A DNA stretch of 39,235 nt from Desulfurellales bacterium (lineage in GTDB: Bacteria; Campylobacterota_A; Desulfurellia; Desulfurellales; Hippeaceae): assembly GCA_027035885.1 (NCBI GenBank), contig JALVTR010000066.1:1-39235 (forward strand), in the 5' to 3' direction. The notes beneath the pieces are model-generated. The model had not been told where the DNA came from. It was given only the letters and a program-made list of their open reading frames with translations, and ran no database searches. How positions within the stretch are numbered: the first letter of the stretch is position 1; every line of letters begins with the position of its first letter. This document shows, piece after piece, positions 9,482-19,096 of the stretch. Both the position numbers and the translations under genes were made by a program.

Positions 9482-11821
9482 TTAATTCCTTAATGGTTTT
9501 CCGGTCTTCAACATGTGTTGAATTCTCTCGACCGTTTTCTTATTTCCACAAGCCTTTAAGAATGCTTCTCTTTCAAGGTCAAGCATATATTCTTCTGTTA
9601 TTGGAGTTCCAGGTAAAACGTCTCCGCCGCACATTACATTGGCTATCAATCCGCCTATATACTCCTCATACTCTGTTATCTGTTTTCCCATCTTCATGTT
9701 CCAAAGTTGAGATTTTATTGTCGCCGCTACGCTCTTTCCAGGAGCTGGTATGTTTTCTCTTGGTTTTCTTGGTCTATAGTTTGTTGCAAGGGCCAAGACT
9801 TTCTGCTTTGCATCGTAGATCAGATTATCTATATTCATTGTTACAGAGTCTCCACGTCTTAAGTATCCCATTTTGAACAGCTCATCTGCGCTCATGGAAA
9901 CCTTAGCCATTCCTATATTTTGGAAGCCTTTGAAAATTAACGCAGATACATCTAAACCATTTTCTTCAGCAATTTCTATCGCCCTTAGAGCAACTTCCTT
10001 TGTTCCTCCTCCACCAGGGATTAGTCCAACTCCAATTTCAACAAGACCCATATATGTTTCAGCGTGGGCGCAAACTGCGTCTGAGTGCAAACAAACCTCG
10101 CATCCTCCACCTAAAGTCAATGCATGAGGAGCAGCAACAACTGGAACCTTTGAATATTTAATATTTAATGTGGCTCTTTGAAATGTTCTAACAGCCTCAG
10201 ATAACATTGCAAAGTCACCTTCAGCTATAAGGCTTGCAATAAACATTAGATTTGCACCAGCTGAGAAGGCTTTTTTGTCTTCGTTTGCTATAACAACGCC
10301 CACACCTTCTTTTTCTGCCCTACCGATAGCCTTATTTAACATTGTGATAACTTCAGCACCTATTGCATTCATCTTTGTATGAAATTCTACTAAGAATACA
10401 CCGTCGCCTAAATCAATGATATCCGCTCCTGAGTTGCTCTCTACAACTTTGTTATCAGATTTCAAGAGTTCTATGCTCGTATAAGTTTTGGGATACTCTA
10501 CCTGCTTGTGGGTTTTCTCCGCAAAGTCAAAGTAGTATTTCTTGCCATTCTCAACTTTATATATAGAATCAACACCTTTTATCACTTCTGGTAAATCCGT
10601 ACCTTCCTTTTCACATCTGTCTACGAAATATTTAACGCCAATGGCGTCAAGCATTTCGAAAGGACCGAGTTCCCATCCAAAGCCCCACCTCATTGCATTG
10701 TCTATATTAACAACGTCATCTGCTATCTCTGGAATTCTTTTTATAGAATAAATAATGGTGTCCCTTGTATTTTTCCATGCAAACTCGCCAGCTTTGTCTT
10801 TCGCTGCAACAACAGCTTTTAGTCTTTTTCTAGGGTCATCTATTTGTTTAGCCGTTTCAATTGATGCAAGTTTTGGTTTCTGTAGTGGCACATACTCCAT
10901 TTTGTTGTGGTCAAAGTAGAATTTTTTTGTACCTTCAGAAGTTCTCTCTTTTTTATAGAACCCTTTCTTCGTTTTGTTACCCAACAACCCCTGTTCCACC
11001 ATCTTTTTAATGAAATCAGGAACTACAAATATATCCCTCTCGTCATCCTCTTTTAGTAACTCGTAGCTATTCTCTGCAACATGAACAAGCGTATCTAAAC
11101 CTACTAAATCGCCTGTTTTAAATGCAGCCGAACCAGCCCTTGCAGTAGCAGTACCAGCAATTTTGTCCACTTCTTCGATAGTCAAGCCCATCTCTAACAT
11201 GTATTTCATACCGTTGAGCATTGAATATACGCCAATTCTATTCGCAACGAAGTTAGGTGTATCTTTTCCATAAACTATACCTTTTCCTAATCTATGGGCA
11301 ATGAAATCTGCCATATCTTTTACCACTTGTTGGTCTGTATACTTAGATGAAACTATTTCAACAAGTCTCATATATCTTGGTGGATTGAAAAAGTGGGTTA
11401 CTAAGAAATTTTTCCTAAATTGTTCAGGCATATAATCTGCCATTTCATTTACAGATAATCCACTCGTATTAGTTGAGAAAACACTGTTTGGATTAAGATG
11501 AGGTGTGACCTGATCTAATAGTTTTTTCTTAATGTCCATACTTTCTACAACAACCTCTATAACCCAGTCGTAATCCTTGATTTTTTGCATATCATCCCTG
11601 AAGTTTCCGACTGTAATGTAGGATACATAATCCTTGCGATAAAACGCTGCAGGTTTTGCCTTAATTGCAGCTTCTAGCCCCTTTTTCGCGATTTTGTTTG
11701 GGTCGTCATCACTCGGTAAATCCAACAGGAGAACTTCAACACCCGCATTTGCCAGATGTGCCGCTATAGTAGACCCCATGACGCCGGCACCCAAGACCGC
11801 CACTTTGCTAATTTCCCTCAT
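9482..11821 (-). CDS. 3-hydroxyacyl-CoA dehydrogenase/enoyl-CoA hydratase fusion (FadN-like)
   Basis: N-terminal Rossmann 'KVAVLGAGVMGSTIAAHLANAGVEVLLLDLP', HAD domains, then crotonase fold '...HALTLGGGCEVCLHSDAVCAHAETYMGLVEIGVGLIPGGGGT'. HAD-first order. Confidence 0.92.
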   Translation of the reverse strand: MREISKVAVLGAGVMGSTIAAHLANAGVEVLLLDLPSDDDPNKIAKKGLEAAIKAKPAAFYRKDYVSYITVGNFRDDMQKIKDYDWVIEVVVESMDIKKKLLDQVTPHLNPNSVFSTNTSGLSVNEMADYMPEQFRKNFLVTHFFNPPRYMRLVEIVSSKYTDQQVVKDMADFIAHRLGKGIVYGKDTPNFVANRIGVYSMLNGMKYMLEMGLTIEEVDKIAGTATARAGSAAFKTGDLVGLDTLVHVAENSYELLKEDDERDIFVVPDFIKKMVEQGLLGNKTKKGFYKKERTSEGTKKFYFDHNKMEYVPLQKPKLASIETAKQIDDPRKRLKAVVAAKDKAGEFAWKNTRDTIIYSIKRIPEIADDVVNIDNAMRWGFGWELGPFEMLDAIGVKYFVDRCEKEGTDLPEVIKGVDSIYKVENGKKYYFDFAEKTHKQVEYPKTYTSIELLKSDNKVVESNSGADIIDLGDGVFLVEFHTKMNAIGAEVITMLNKAIGRAEKEGVGVVIANEDKKAFSAGANLMFIASLIAEGDFAMLSEAVRTFQRATLNIKYSKVPVVAAPHALTLGGGCEVCLHSDAVCAHAETYMGLVEIGVGLIPGGGGTKEVALRAIEIAEENGLDVSALIFKGFQNIGMAKVSMSADELFKMGYLRRGDSVTMNIDNLIYDAKQKVLALATNYRPRKPRENIPAPGKSVAATIKSQLWNMKMGKQITEYEEYIGGLIANVMCGGDVLPGTPITEEYMLDLEREAFLKACGNKKTVERIQHMLKTGKPLRN

Positions 11822-11851
11822 ACACGAACCTCCTTCATTTATTTTTCCTTT

Positions 11852-13696
11852 CTAAAATTGACCACACGTATAACATGAGCCATCATCACTGTATAAACAC
11901 TCTATTTTATCTGTGTATTTCTTGTAAATAATCCTTCTCTTAAGTTTTAAGGTAGGAGTTAATTCTCCACCCTCTATGCTGAAGTCCTGAGGCACTATTA
12001 TAAATTTCTTTATTGTTTCGTATCTCGGAAGTTGTTTGTTCACCTTTCCCACTTCTTTTCTGAATAACTCTAATATTTTTTCATTTTTAGCCAAGTCTGC
12101 TACATCGAAGTATTTTAAATTGTGCTCTTTTGCATAATCAAGCACTCTTTCTAAATCCATTGTTAATATTGCTACAAGATAAGGCTTTTTATCTCCATAT
12201 ACGAAAGCATTTGATATGTATTTTGTGTTCTTTAATAGATTTTCAATAGGTGCTGGTGCAATATTTTTTCCTCCAGCAGTAACTATCAACTCTTTTTTTC
12301 TGTCTGTTATAAATATAAACCCTTCTTCATCCATTTTTCCTATATCGCCAGTTTTGAAATATCCTTCATTATCAAAGGCCTCTTTTGTCTTTTCTTCTTC
12401 TTTATAATACCCTTTCATTACCTGTGGACCTCTAAAGAGTAATTCGCCGTCCTCGGCTATTTTCAATTCGGTTTCCTCAAGTAATGTTCCTACTGATCCG
12501 AACTTTAACTGATCAAAGGTATTCACACATAATACAGGTGATGTTTCTGTTAAACCGTACCCTTCTATGACAGGCAATCCTATTAGCCAAAAGAACTTGT
12601 TTATCTCTTGGTTTAGAGGGGCTCCACCTGATACAAAGGTTTTAAAGTTATCTAATCCCAATTTTTCCCTTAATTTTGAAAATATTAATTCATCATATAT
12701 TTTATATTTTACATTTAACGACACTGGAGCTTTATTTCTTTTAACGTAAACTGTTTCCAAGTACTCTTTACCTATACCCAATGCCTTATTAAACAATCCT
12801 TTTTTAAATTCGCTCACTTCATGTGCTGCGTCTAATATACGTGAGTGCATTTTTTCAAGTAGCCTTGGAACGGTAATGATTATATTGGGTCTAAATTCAG
12901 ACATATTGTCAGCAACTTTCTCTATGCTCTCAGCGTATGCTACCTTTGCACCGTGGGGTATCGGCATGTAAAGGTTGGCTGTTCTTCCCAATATGTGACT
13001 GTAGGGCAAGAATGATAAAAAGACATCGTCTTTATCAACTAAGTTATTGGCTTTTTTATCTATGTAGTAAATATTTGATAGTATGTTTCTATGACATAAC
13101 TCAACACCTTTTGGAACGCCTGTAGTTCCAGATGTATATATAATAGTAAATGTATCCTCAGTATCTATATCATCTATAATTTTTTCAATCTCTTTTCTTT
13201 CTTTATCGTTCAAAGGAACAGACATTTCCGTTAACTGGTAGAATGTCAGAACAGGTAATTTTTTGTCCGGTATAAACCTATCATGGGTAACTACAACTTC
13301 AACTGAAGGAACTTCATCCTTTATTTCTAAGATTTTTTTGTATTGAGAGATATCAGAAGCAATTACTACTTTTGACTGAGAATGATTTAAGATGTAAGCA
13401 ATTTGTTCTGGCGTATTTGTATGATAAATAGGAACCACCCAAGCACCAAGGTTCATTATACCAAAATCCGCCAATGCCCACATGGGGCGCGTTTCTGAAA
13501 GAATGGCTACTTTATCATCTTTTTTTATGCCTAATTTTTTAAGACCCCTTGATACCATTAACGTAAAATCGTAATAATCATTGTAAGTGATATCTATTAT
13601 CTGCCCTTTCTTTTTATATGAAATTGCTGTTCTGTCCTTATATTCTTTCGAGCTTTGTCTAAGCATATCAGGTAACGATTTGTACTGCCACTTCAC
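11852..13696 (-). CDS. long-chain acyl-CoA synthetase
   Basis: 'IYTSGTTGVPKGVELCHRN', 'GYGLTETSPVLCVN', 'KTGDIGKMDEEGFIFITDRKKELIVTAGGKNIAP'. Start set to GTG at 13696 (VKWQYKSLPDMLRQS, upstream GAGGGGGTTGATATCA), not the track ATG at 13744, because the promoter overlaps 13744. Confidence 0.9.
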   Translation of the reverse strand: MKWQYKSLPDMLRQSSKEYKDRTAISYKKKGQIIDITYNDYYDFTLMVSRGLKKLGIKKDDKVAILSETRPMWALADFGIMNLGAWVVPIYHTNTPEQIAYILNHSQSKVVIASDISQYKKILEIKDEVPSVEVVVTHDRFIPDKKLPVLTFYQLTEMSVPLNDKERKEIEKIIDDIDTEDTFTIIYTSGTTGVPKGVELCHRNILSNIYYIDKKANNLVDKDDVFLSFLPYSHILGRTANLYMPIPHGAKVAYAESIEKVADNMSEFRPNIIITVPRLLEKMHSRILDAAHEVSEFKKGLFNKALGIGKEYLETVYVKRNKAPVSLNVKYKIYDELIFSKLREKLGLDNFKTFVSGGAPLNQEINKFFWLIGLPVIEGYGLTETSPVLCVNTFDQLKFGSVGTLLEETELKIAEDGELLFRGPQVMKGYYKEEEKTKEAFDNEGYFKTGDIGKMDEEGFIFITDRKKELIVTAGGKNIAPAPIENLLKNTKYISNAFVYGDKKPYLVAILTMDLERVLDYAKEHNLKYFDVADLAKNEKILELFRKEVGKVNKQLPRYETIKKFIIVPQDFSIEGGELTPTLKLKRRIIYKKYTDKIECLYSDDGSCYTCGQF

Positions 13697-13731
13697 TGAT
13701 ATCAACCCCCTCTTCTCTTTTGTTGAATAAA

Positions 13732-13760
13732 TTACTATCATCATTTTACGTAAATGTCAA
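13732..13760 (-). promoter_or_regulatory. promoter of the acs-fadN-fadA-fadE operon with an embedded TTTACGTAAA operator
   Basis: Minus strand: TTGACA (13755-13760), 17-bp spacer beginning TTTACGTAAA (13745-13754), weak -10 TAGTAA/AGTAAT (about 13731-13737). Confidence 0.7.
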
Positions 13761-13947
13761 GTATTAATTTTCCAAAATGTAAAAATAAGAATATATGTAT
13801 TGTACTTATTAGTATACATTTAAAATTTTAGCTAATTTATTAGTTGAATTGTTTATCAAAAGAATTGTTTCTTTATATAAATGATTGCTATGAATTGACA
13901 ATTGAATAGCCTTTTTTTATTTGTCACTATTACTGTTTCTTTTTTTG

Positions 13948-13976
13948 TTGAAGTTATGGTAATTATTGTATATAAT
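13948..13976 (+). promoter_or_regulatory. sigma70 promoter for the nitronate monooxygenase gene
   Basis: TTGAAG - 17 bp - TATAAT, about 38 bp before ATG 14014; RBS GTAAGGAGG. Confidence 0.7.
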
Positions 13977-14013
13977 AAAATAACATTAACGAGAACGTAA
14001 GGAGGATAGTATT

Positions 14014-14985
14014 ATGTTTGAAACCAAATTTACTTTGGATTTTGGGGTTAAATATCCTATTATACAAGGTGGCATGATGTGGATATCAAGAAAGGAATTG
14101 GTGTCTGCCGTATCTAACGCAGGGGCTTTGGGTGTATTGACCGCTTTAACATTTGAAACTCCAGATGCCTTAGCAAATGAAATAGAAGAAACAAGGAAAT
14201 TAACAGACAAACCCTTTGGTGTTAACTTGACATTTTTGCCCACACTTAAACCTGTTGATTATGATGCTTACGTGGATGTTGTTGTACAAACTGGCATTAA
14301 AGTTGTAGAAACAGCGGGTAGAAATCCTGAAAAATATATGGATAAGCTCAAAGGCGCAAAAATTAAAGTTATCCATAAATGTACATCTGTTAGGCACGCC
14401 AAGAAAGCACAAGAAATAGGGTGCGATTATGTTAGCATTGACGGTTTTGAATGTGCCGGACATCCAGGGGAAGATGATGTAACTTCTTTGATTTTAGTTC
14501 CAAGGGCTTCAGATGAACTTGAAATACCCGTAATTGCTTCCGGCGGTTTTGGGGATGGCAGAGGGCTTGTAGCTGCACTGTCTTTGGGTGCCGTAGCGGT
14601 GAATATGGGCACTCGTTTCATGATAACAAAAGAAGCTCCTATACATGATAAAGTTAAAGAAGTTTTGTTAACTGCCAAAGAAACGGATACAATTTTGATA
14701 GAAAGAAGTTTGAAGAATACCATGAGAGCTTGGAAAAATGAGCTTACTGTAAAAATAGCTGAGATGGAAAAACAAGGGGCAACTTTAAATGAGCTGGCAC
14801 CTCTTTTGAGTGGAAAAAGAAGTTTCGATAATATAATAAAAGGGAAACCAGAGCAGGCTTTAGTTGCCTGCGGCGAAGTTGTTGGTTTGATAAATGATGT
14901 TCCTACAGTGGAAGAAGTTGTAGAGAAGATTATGAAGCAAGCAAAATCGGTTATTGAGAGGAATTGTTCCCTAATCAAAAACTGA
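14014..14985 (+). CDS. nitronate monooxygenase / 2-nitropropane dioxygenase family flavoprotein
   Basis: 'YPIIQGGMMWISRKELVSAVSNAGALGVLTAL', 'GFECAGHPGEDDVTSLILVP', 'IPVIASGGFGDGRGLVAALSLGAVAVNMGTRFMITKEAPIH'. Confidence 0.93.
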   Translation: MFETKFTLDFGVKYPIIQGGMMWISRKELVSAVSNAGALGVLTALTFETPDALANEIEETRKLTDKPFGVNLTFLPTLKPVDYDAYVDVVVQTGIKVVETAGRNPEKYMDKLKGAKIKVIHKCTSVRHAKKAQEIGCDYVSIDGFECAGHPGEDDVTSLILVPRASDELEIPVIASGGFGDGRGLVAALSLGAVAVNMGTRFMITKEAPIHDKVKEVLLTAKETDTILIERSLKNTMRAWKNELTVKIAEMEKQGATLNELAPLLSGKRSFDNIIKGKPEQALVACGEVVGLINDVPTVEEVVEKIMKQAKSVIERNCSLIKN

Positions 14986-15000
14986 AGCAATAAAAATTAA

Positions 15001-15031
15001 ATAAAAAAGGGGCTTTTAGCCCCTTTTTTAT
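15001..15031. terminator. bidirectional Rho-independent terminator between convergent genes
   Basis: AAAAAAGGGGCTTTTAGCCCCTTTTTT: GGGGCT/AGCCCC stem flanked by A and T tracts. Confidence 0.9.
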
Positions 15032-15045
15032 TGCTCCTTTTTACA

Positions 15046-17058
15046 CTATCCCAATGATTTTTCCACTAACTGTACAATATCTATGACCTCGTTTTTCTCC
15101 TCTAAAGATAGGTCTTTCACTCCATCATCTAACATAATCATGCAGAAGGGACAAGCTGTAACAATATCCTTTGCCTCTGTTTCTGCCGCTTGCTGTGTTC
15201 TTACTCTATTCATTCTTTCGCCTTCTTCTTCAACCCACATCATACCGCCACCTGCACCGCAGCAAAAGCTATAGTTTCTATTGCGTTTCATCTCCCTAAG
15301 TTCCATACCCAGAGCCTTGAGAATTTCCCTTGGTTGCTCATAAATACCAGAATGTCTACCTAAATAACATGAATCGTGGAATGTTGCGGTCTCATTGATT
15401 TTATTTTGTATCTTTAGTTTGCCCTCGTCAATTAATTGTTTTATGAATTCAGTATGATGCACAACCTCAAAAAAGTCTCCTCCCAGTTTCGGATATTCAT
15501 TTTTAAGTGTGTAGTAGCCATGAGGGCAGGTGGTTACAATTTTTTTAACGTTGTACTGCTTAAACAACTCTATGTTTTCCATGGCAAGATTATAGAACAA
15601 ATATTCGTTGCCAAGCCTTCTTGCATTATCACCGCAACATCTTTCCTTAGTTCCTAAAACCGCAAAATTGACTCCGGCCTTATTAAGCACATTAACAAAA
15701 CTTTTAGCTATCTTTTTGCCTCTATCATCGAATGCTCCAGCGCAGCCAACAAAAAACAGTATTTCAAAATCCTTATTTTGTTCAACCGTTTTTACATCTA
15801 ATCCATCTGCCCAATCCAATCTACTTCCTGCGTATATGCCCCATGGATTATAATTATTTTCCATATTTCTAAATGCTAAAGTAAGCTTTTCTGGAAATTT
15901 GGCCTCTGTTAATACAAGATATCTTTTTAAATCTACCATTGACCTTATATGTTCATTGCTTACAGGACAAACGGCTTGGCATGCCCCGCATGTGGTGCAC
16001 TGCCACAAGGCTTTTTCTGGTATTTGTACTCCATATTCAACATATGTATCTTCCGGCAGTTCTTTGTCAAATTCTTCTTTAGTTAAAGGTATTAATTCTT
16101 TGTTTTCTTTTAAGTTTTCAACATTCTCAAATAGATTTTCCTTTATAGTTATTACAATTTCCCTCGGTACCAATAATTTGCCGGTGTTTGCAGCCGGACA
16201 TACGTGAGCACACCTACCACATTCTGTACATGCATACCCATCATGTACCTCTTTCCATGTAAGCTCATTTACATTATTAACACCAAAACTCTCTGCTTCT
16301 TCATCCTCAAAATCAAGCTCTCTTAAATCCATAGATGGCCCGAGGTTTGAGAAATAATTGTTTGGTATACCAGCTATTAGGTGTAGATGCTTGGAATTTG
16401 GTATGAAATCTAAGAATGTCAATAGAATTATCACGTGAAGCCAATAAGCTATCTGATAACCAACTGGTGAATATTTGATATGTAAAGCGTTATACAAAAA
16501 GCCTGAGAATGGTTGATATGGATTGTATGCACCTACCCTTGCCATGTCAGAAGCAGACATATAAAGGAGTGTAATCATAAGTATGGTAATGAAAGACAAG
16601 ATTAAATATGCACTTGCATGGTATGTTAGTTTTTTTGGATGCCATATTAATCTTCTTGCGAAAGCCATGATCATAGCTATTAAAACTACCAAAATAAAGA
16701 AATCCTGCGAGAAAAGATAGATGCTGTAAATTGTCTTACCTAAGAAATCGTAACTAAATCCTGGGAACAAACCCCTTATAAGAAGTTCTATTTCCCCAAG
16801 TAATAATACCACAAAACCAAAAAATAACATGGCATGCATAACACCGGCATAGTTTATATCTATGTCTTTAACTTTGAAGTGGCATAATTGCAAAAGGCCA
16901 TATTTTATAGCGTTTGCTATTCTTTTAACCGGATTGTCAAATCTGTTTTCCGGTTGAGTAAATTTTAGAAGACTGTAGAGGTAGTATACTCGCCAGAAAA
17001 AATACCCTAAACTACCTACTATAAGGATTGCAAGTATAATCCTTTCCGCTACTCCCAT
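15046..17058 (-). CDS. membrane-anchored heterodisulfide reductase-like Fe-S oxidoreductase, candidate ETF:(mena)quinone oxidoreductase
   Basis: N-terminal multi-TM region resembling nitrate reductase gamma; two 4Fe-4S motifs 'CTECGRCAHVCP' and 'CTTCGACQAVCP'; two CCG domains 'ERCCGDNARRLG' and 'FCCGAGGGMMWVEEEGERMN'; last gene of the etfBA operon. Confidence 0.88.
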   Translation of the reverse strand: MGVAERIILAILIVGSLGYFFWRVYYLYSLLKFTQPENRFDNPVKRIANAIKYGLLQLCHFKVKDIDINYAGVMHAMLFFGFVVLLLGEIELLIRGLFPGFSYDFLGKTIYSIYLFSQDFFILVVLIAMIMAFARRLIWHPKKLTYHASAYLILSFITILMITLLYMSASDMARVGAYNPYQPFSGFLYNALHIKYSPVGYQIAYWLHVIILLTFLDFIPNSKHLHLIAGIPNNYFSNLGPSMDLRELDFEDEEAESFGVNNVNELTWKEVHDGYACTECGRCAHVCPAANTGKLLVPREIVITIKENLFENVENLKENKELIPLTKEEFDKELPEDTYVEYGVQIPEKALWQCTTCGACQAVCPVSNEHIRSMVDLKRYLVLTEAKFPEKLTLAFRNMENNYNPWGIYAGSRLDWADGLDVKTVEQNKDFEILFFVGCAGAFDDRGKKIAKSFVNVLNKAGVNFAVLGTKERCCGDNARRLGNEYLFYNLAMENIELFKQYNVKKIVTTCPHGYYTLKNEYPKLGGDFFEVVHHTEFIKQLIDEGKLKIQNKINETATFHDSCYLGRHSGIYEQPREILKALGMELREMKRNRNYSFCCGAGGGMMWVEEEGERMNRVRTQQAAETEAKDIVTACPFCMIMLDDGVKDLSLEEKNEVIDIVQLVEKSLG

Positions 17059-17100
17059 TTCCCATCACCTCTTTTTAAATTGGATTAAATACATAGGAAG

Positions 17101-17122
17101 GAGGGGATATCAAAATCCCCTC
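17101..17122 (-). other. intercistronic stem-loop between acd and the FeS oxidoreductase gene
   Basis: Inverted repeat GAGGGGAT-ATCAAA-ATCCCCTC; no U-tract follows on the minus strand, so it is not called a terminator. Confidence 0.6.
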
Positions 17123-17128
17123 TAAAGG

Positions 17129-18289
17129 TTATTTTAATAGATTCTTTGAAATTACTATCCTTTGTACCTCATTTGTTCCTTCATAAATTTCTGTAATTTT
17201 TGCGTCCCTATAATACCTTTCCATCTCGTATTCAGTTATGTAACCATAACCGCCAAATATTTGTAATGCTTCTTTTGTTACATAAGTTGCAGTTTCTGAT
17301 GCAAATGCCTTTGCCATTGATGATTTAATTATAAGGTCACTGTAGCTTGCGAGTCCCTTCTTTAAATTATCTTTTATCCATGCTGATTCATAGACGAGTA
17401 GCTTTGCAGCTTCTATTCTCATTGCCATGTCTGCAAGTTTGAATTGGATAGCCTGAAATGCGCTAATGGGCTTTCCAAATTGTTTTCTCTCTTTTGAGTA
17501 TTCCAGAGCTCTTTCAAATGCACCTTCTGCTATACCCAACGCTTGGGCCGCGATACCTATCCTGCCGCCGTCAAGTAAGTCCATGGCAATTTTGAAGCCT
17601 TCTCCCTCTTTGCCCAACAGATTTTCTTTAGGAATTTTTACGTTGTCTAAAGCAAATGCCGTAGTGTACGTACCCCTGATACCCATTTTTTCTTCATTTC
17701 TTAAAACTTCTACACCTTCAGTCTTTAAGTCAAGTATAAATGCATCTATACCTTTGTGTCTTAAGGATTTATCGTGGGTAGCTATTAAAATCCCCGTATC
17801 TCTATATCCCCCATTTGTGACAAATATTTTATTGCCGTTAGCTATGTAAAAATCCCCTTCCTTTTTTACAGTTGTTGAAACATTTGCGGCGTCTGTTCCA
17901 GCCTCAGGTTCAGTTAAGAGAACACACCCTCTTTTTTCTCCCTTGGCAAGTGGTACCAGGTATTTTTGCTTTTGCTCCTCAGTTCCAAATTCTAAAATCG
18001 GATTACAAGCCAGTGATGTATGGGCTGAAATAAAGACTCCTGTAGAAGCGCAAACCTTTGAAATTTCTTCTACCACTACTATGTACGACAGAAAGCTTAA
18101 CCCTGCACCACCATACTCCTCGGGTATGTATGTTCCAAGGAACCCCAACTCTGCTAATTTATTTAATATCTCGTTTGGAATTTTATGGTTTTTGTCTATT
18201 TCTGGGGCAATGGGCTTAAGCTCATTCTGTGCAAAGCTTCGCGCAGTGTCTTGAACCATTTTTTCTTCTTCTGTTAATCTAAAATCCAT
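17129..18289 (-). CDS. acyl-CoA dehydrogenase (short-chain type)
   Basis: 'GCVLLTEPEAGTDAANVSTTVKKEGDFYIANGNKIFVTNGG', 'QIFGGYGYITEYEMERYYRDAKITEIYEGTNEVQRIVISKNLLK'. Confidence 0.95.
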   Translation of the reverse strand: MDFRLTEEEKMVQDTARSFAQNELKPIAPEIDKNHKIPNEILNKLAELGFLGTYIPEEYGGAGLSFLSYIVVVEEISKVCASTGVFISAHTSLACNPILEFGTEEQKQKYLVPLAKGEKRGCVLLTEPEAGTDAANVSTTVKKEGDFYIANGNKIFVTNGGYRDTGILIATHDKSLRHKGIDAFILDLKTEGVEVLRNEEKMGIRGTYTTAFALDNVKIPKENLLGKEGEGFKIAMDLLDGGRIGIAAQALGIAEGAFERALEYSKERKQFGKPISAFQAIQFKLADMAMRIEAAKLLVYESAWIKDNLKKGLASYSDLIIKSSMAKAFASETATYVTKEALQIFGGYGYITEYEMERYYRDAKITEIYEGTNEVQRIVISKNLLK

Positions 18290-18299
18290 ACATTACTCC

Positions 18300-19079
18300 T
18301 TATTTGCTTTTATAGTTGGGTTTTCTTTTTTCCAGAAACGCTGATAGCCCCTCTTCTGCATCCTTTGTTGAAAACACCACGCCAAACAGACTTGCCTCAT
18401 ACTTGAGTCCATCTTCCTTAGTCAAATCAAAACCATCTGCTATGGCTCTCTTTGCCAATCCTACAGCAATTGGACCGTTCTTCATAATTTGTTTCGCAGT
18501 ATTTTCCGCGTACTTAATCATTTCTTCCTTTGTTTCAAATACTTCTGAAACTATCATTAAGCCTTTTGCTTCATTGGCAGCAACCATCTTTGCTGTGAAA
18601 ATAAACTCTTTCGCTATATTTTTGCCTACTAATCTTGATAAATTTTGCGTGCCTCCAAAACCCGGTATTATGGCAAGTCCAGTCTCAGGAAAGCCCAATT
18701 TAGCGTTTTCTGTGGCATAAATAAAATCACATGCTAAGGCTAATTCAAATCCTCCTCCCAAAGCAAAACCATTAACGCAAGCTATAAAGGGTTTTTCTGA
18801 TTGTTCCATCTTAAAAAAGATTTCTTGCCCCAATCTTGCAAAATCAGTGGCTTGTTTTGGCGTTAAATTTTTCATGAAAGCAATGTCTGCCCCAGCTACA
18901 AATGCTTTTTCCCCACTTCCTGTAACAAGAACTACTTTTACATCGTTGTTTTTATTGATATCGTCTATGATACTGTCTAATTCAGATAAAACCTCATTAT
19001 TTAAAGCATTGAGTTTATCAGGTCTATTTATCGTCAGATATCCTATGCTTTCTTTTGCCTCAAATAACACCTTATCCAT
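18300..19079 (-). CDS. enoyl-CoA hydratase/isomerase (crotonase)
   Basis: 'INRPDKLNALNNEVLSELDSIIDDI', 'GEKAFVAGADIAFMKNLT', 'VNGFALGGGFELALACDFIYATENAKLGFPETGLAIIPGFGGTQNLSRLVG'. Confidence 0.95.
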   Translation of the reverse strand: MDKVLFEAKESIGYLTINRPDKLNALNNEVLSELDSIIDDINKNNDVKVVLVTGSGEKAFVAGADIAFMKNLTPKQATDFARLGQEIFFKMEQSEKPFIACVNGFALGGGFELALACDFIYATENAKLGFPETGLAIIPGFGGTQNLSRLVGKNIAKEFIFTAKMVAANEAKGLMIVSEVFETKEEMIKYAENTAKQIMKNGPIAVGLAKRAIADGFDLTKEDGLKYEASLFGVVFSTKDAEEGLSAFLEKRKPNYKSK

Positions 19080-19096
19080 TTTGTCCCTCCTTATTT

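Noticed and set aside
8545-10751. Long antisense ORFs (8545..8961, 9055..9384, 9493..9876, 9873..10127, 10542..10751)
   Set aside because: Mirror frames of fadA and fadN with composition expected of antisense reading; no RBS or family signature.
12738-12748. TTAACGTAAAC inside the acyl-CoA synthetase gene as a MerR operator
   Set aside because: Intragenic and not a complete palindrome; treated as chance.
14427-14990. 187-aa minus ORF antisense to nitronate monooxygenase
   Set aside because: Shadow ORF of a strongly supported coding sequence; Ser/Pro/Thr-rich antisense composition.
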